34,281 bases of DNA. Source: Betaproteobacteria bacterium (GTDB lineage: Bacteria; Pseudomonadota; Gammaproteobacteria; Burkholderiales; SG8-39). The stretch spans positions 1 to 34,281 of the forward strand of contig SHXR01000051.1 of NCBI GenBank assembly GCA_009693235.1, in the 5' to 3' direction. Under the pieces are notes generated by a model that did no database searches, was not told the DNA's origin, and was given only the letters and a program-made list of their open reading frames with translations. Shown in pieces: positions 33,139-34,281 of the stretch. The translations under genes were made by a program, and so were the position numbers. The stretch's first letter is position 1. Every line of letters begins with the position of its first letter.

Positions 33139-34110
33139 ATGAAAGTATTGTTTGCTGCGCTGGTCATTGTGCTTGGCATCGTCAACGCCCACGCGCAAGA
33201 CGATTATCCGTCCCGCCCGGTACAGATCATCGTGCCGTTTCCCCCTGGGGGCGTGGCCGATCTGAATGCACGAGCCGCAGCCGAAGTATTAGGCCGTATT
33301 CTCAAACAGCCTTTCGTGCTGGTAAGCCGTCCGGGTGCAGGCGGCGCGACCGGGAATGCACAGGTCGCCAACGCGAAGCCCGATGGCTACACCTTGCTTG
33401 CCGGCCTCGCGAGCATGGTCGTCATTCCGCCCGCGGAACGACTGGGCGGCAAAGAACCCAGCTATCTACTGGAACAGTTTGCACCGGTGGCGCTGATCTC
33501 AGCCGATCCGTTGATGTTTATCGTGCGCACCGAGAGCCCGCTCAAGACCATCCACGAACTCATCGCGGACGCCAGAGCGCGTCCTGGCAAATCGTCTTAT
33601 GCGTCTTCCGGCATCTACGGCAATATTCATCTCGCGGTGGAGATGCTGGCCCATGCGGCAACCCTTGAGTTTCTGCACGTGCCCTATTCCGGCGGCGGCC
33701 CTGCCAACACCGCAGTGCTCTCCGGCCATGTGGACTTCACGCTGGCCGGCCCGTCGTCGGCAGGCTCATTCATCAAAGGCGGCAAGGCCCGCGCGTTGGC
33801 CGTCACCGGGGTGAATCGCCTCGCCGTGTTTCCCGAAGTGCCCACGCTGAAGGAACTTGGCTACGACGTTGACTTCATCATTTGGTGCGGCTTATTGGCA
33901 CCGTCTGGAACGCCCGCGCCTATCATGCAAAAACTACGCGATGCGATGCGCCAAGTGTCAACGGATACCAGCTTCAAAACGATGATGGACCGGATCTCCA
34001 CGCCGATCGATTACCGCGATGCACCGGAGTTTCAAAAGCTCTACGACAGCGATGCGAAGCGTCTGGCGGAGACGATCAAGCGGATCGGGCGCTTGGAGCA
34101 GACTAAGTAG
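33139..34110 (+). CDS. Bug-family substrate-binding protein
   Basis: A 323-residue periplasmic binding protein. The ATG at 33139 has TTTTGGAGGA upstream and opens the signal peptide MKVLFAALVIVLGIVNAHAQ, cleaved before DDYPSRPVQI. Family marks are VPFPPGGVADLNARAAAEVL, SRPGAGGATGNAQVANAKPD, HVPYSGGGPANTAVLSGHVD and GKARALAVTGVNRL. The ligand-loop motif is SSYASSGIYGNIHLAVEM. The much longer frame from 32956 runs over the divergent promoter region and is rejected. It is divergent from the RidA-family gene. The remaining 171 bases to the window end hold no supported gene. Confidence 0.9.
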   Translation: MKVLFAALVIVLGIVNAHAQDDYPSRPVQIIVPFPPGGVADLNARAAAEVLGRILKQPFVLVSRPGAGGATGNAQVANAKPDGYTLLAGLASMVVIPPAERLGGKEPSYLLEQFAPVALISADPLMFIVRTESPLKTIHELIADARARPGKSSYASSGIYGNIHLAVEMLAHAATLEFLHVPYSGGGPANTAVLSGHVDFTLAGPSSAGSFIKGGKARALAVTGVNRLAVFPEVPTLKELGYDVDFIIWCGLLAPSGTPAPIMQKLRDAMRQVSTDTSFKTMMDRISTPIDYRDAPEFQKLYDSDAKRLAETIKRIGRLEQTK

Positions 34111-34145
34111 CGGAGCATCGCTCTAAAAGCGAAAGCCGTTTCCAA

Positions 34146-34163
34146 TTCAGGTTTGATCCTGAA
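34146..34163. terminator. weak hairpin downstream of the last Bug gene
   Basis: TTCAGG and CCTGAA form a perfect 6-bp stem with a six-base loop, 36 bases after the Bug stop codon. No T-run follows, so function as an intrinsic terminator is doubtful. Confidence 0.25.
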
Positions 34164-34281
34164 CGAGTCGAGCGGGAAGTCGATGGTTGATTGGACCGGC
34201 AGTGTAACCGGGACCGATTGTGCGGTGGCTGAGTGCCGATTGGTCGAGCGCGATTGAGGCGATGGCGTGTGTCTTTGGGTC

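Noticed and set aside
32536-33198. N-terminal extension of the exported-protein frame up to 33198
   Set aside because: It runs through the RidA-family gene and the divergent promoter. The GTG at 32535 with GGAGG and a signal peptide is far better.
34111-34281. Open minus-strand frame entering from the right edge
   Set aside because: It is only about 45 codons, has no recognisable protein sequence and no start in view; not enough to support a gene.

Overview
The window looks like the chromosome of a high-GC betaproteobacterium, probably Burkholderiales (Alcaligenaceae or Comamonadaceae relatives). The main reason is eight separate genes for Bug-type periplasmic binding proteins (the tripartite-tricarboxylate, or TctC, family), an expansion typical of Bordetella, Achromobacter and Cupriavidus. 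Most of the DNA encodes uptake and catabolism of small organic acids or aromatic compounds. No rRNA, tRNA, CRISPR array or complete insertion sequence was seen.

Layout. 1-141: structured DNA resembling an insertion-sequence end. 305-1198: a drug/metabolite exporter. 1235-2745: a hipBA toxin-antitoxin locus with paired operators and a nonsense-interrupted hipA. 2794-4812: a Bug protein and a divergent SDR dehydrogenase. 4832-8279 (minus): a translationally coupled operon of alpha/beta hydrolase, UbiD-like decarboxylase and Bug protein. It diverges from 8393-15495 (plus): fumarylacetoacetase-family enzyme, a complete TRAP transporter, a cyclase-family metal hydrolase and a molybdopterin hydroxylase large subunit without its partner subunits. 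15498-18742: two Bug genes around a doubly frameshifted motA remnant. 18753-25334 (minus): Bug, 3-hydroxyisobutyrate-dehydrogenase-like enzyme, MetE-like zinc alkyltransferase, TauD/TfdA dioxygenase, luciferase-like oxidoreductase and a second UbiD-like decarboxylase. 25479-31035 (plus): second luciferase-like oxidoreductase, cupin, Bug, a small ORF resembling the N-terminus of polyphosphate kinase 2, a nonsense-interrupted ArsC/YffB-like gene, a RidA-like protein, a class II aldolase and another Bug protein. 31159-31592: a RelBE-like module with a broken toxin. 31756-34110: an exported protein of unknown function, a second RidA-family protein and the eighth Bug protein.

How the genes fit together. 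The repeated unit is one periplasmic binding protein next to a short set of enzymes (decarboxylase, hydrolase, flavin monooxygenase, dioxygenase, aldolase). This suggests a series of small substrate-specific catabolic cassettes. None of the eight Bug genes has TctA/TctB membrane partners here, so they must share a permease encoded elsewhere or act as sensors. The best candidates for undescribed pathways are the divergent UbiD/FAH/TRAP/cyclase/Mo-hydroxylase locus and the six-gene MetE-like/TauD/LLM/UbiD cassette. Substrates cannot be read from sequence.

A second theme is decay. hipA, motA, the ArsC-like gene and the RelE-like toxin are each broken, and the PPK2-like ORF appears truncated. In both toxin-antitoxin modules the antitoxin is intact and the toxin is not. 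Sequencing or assembly error is an alternative for the single-base lesions.
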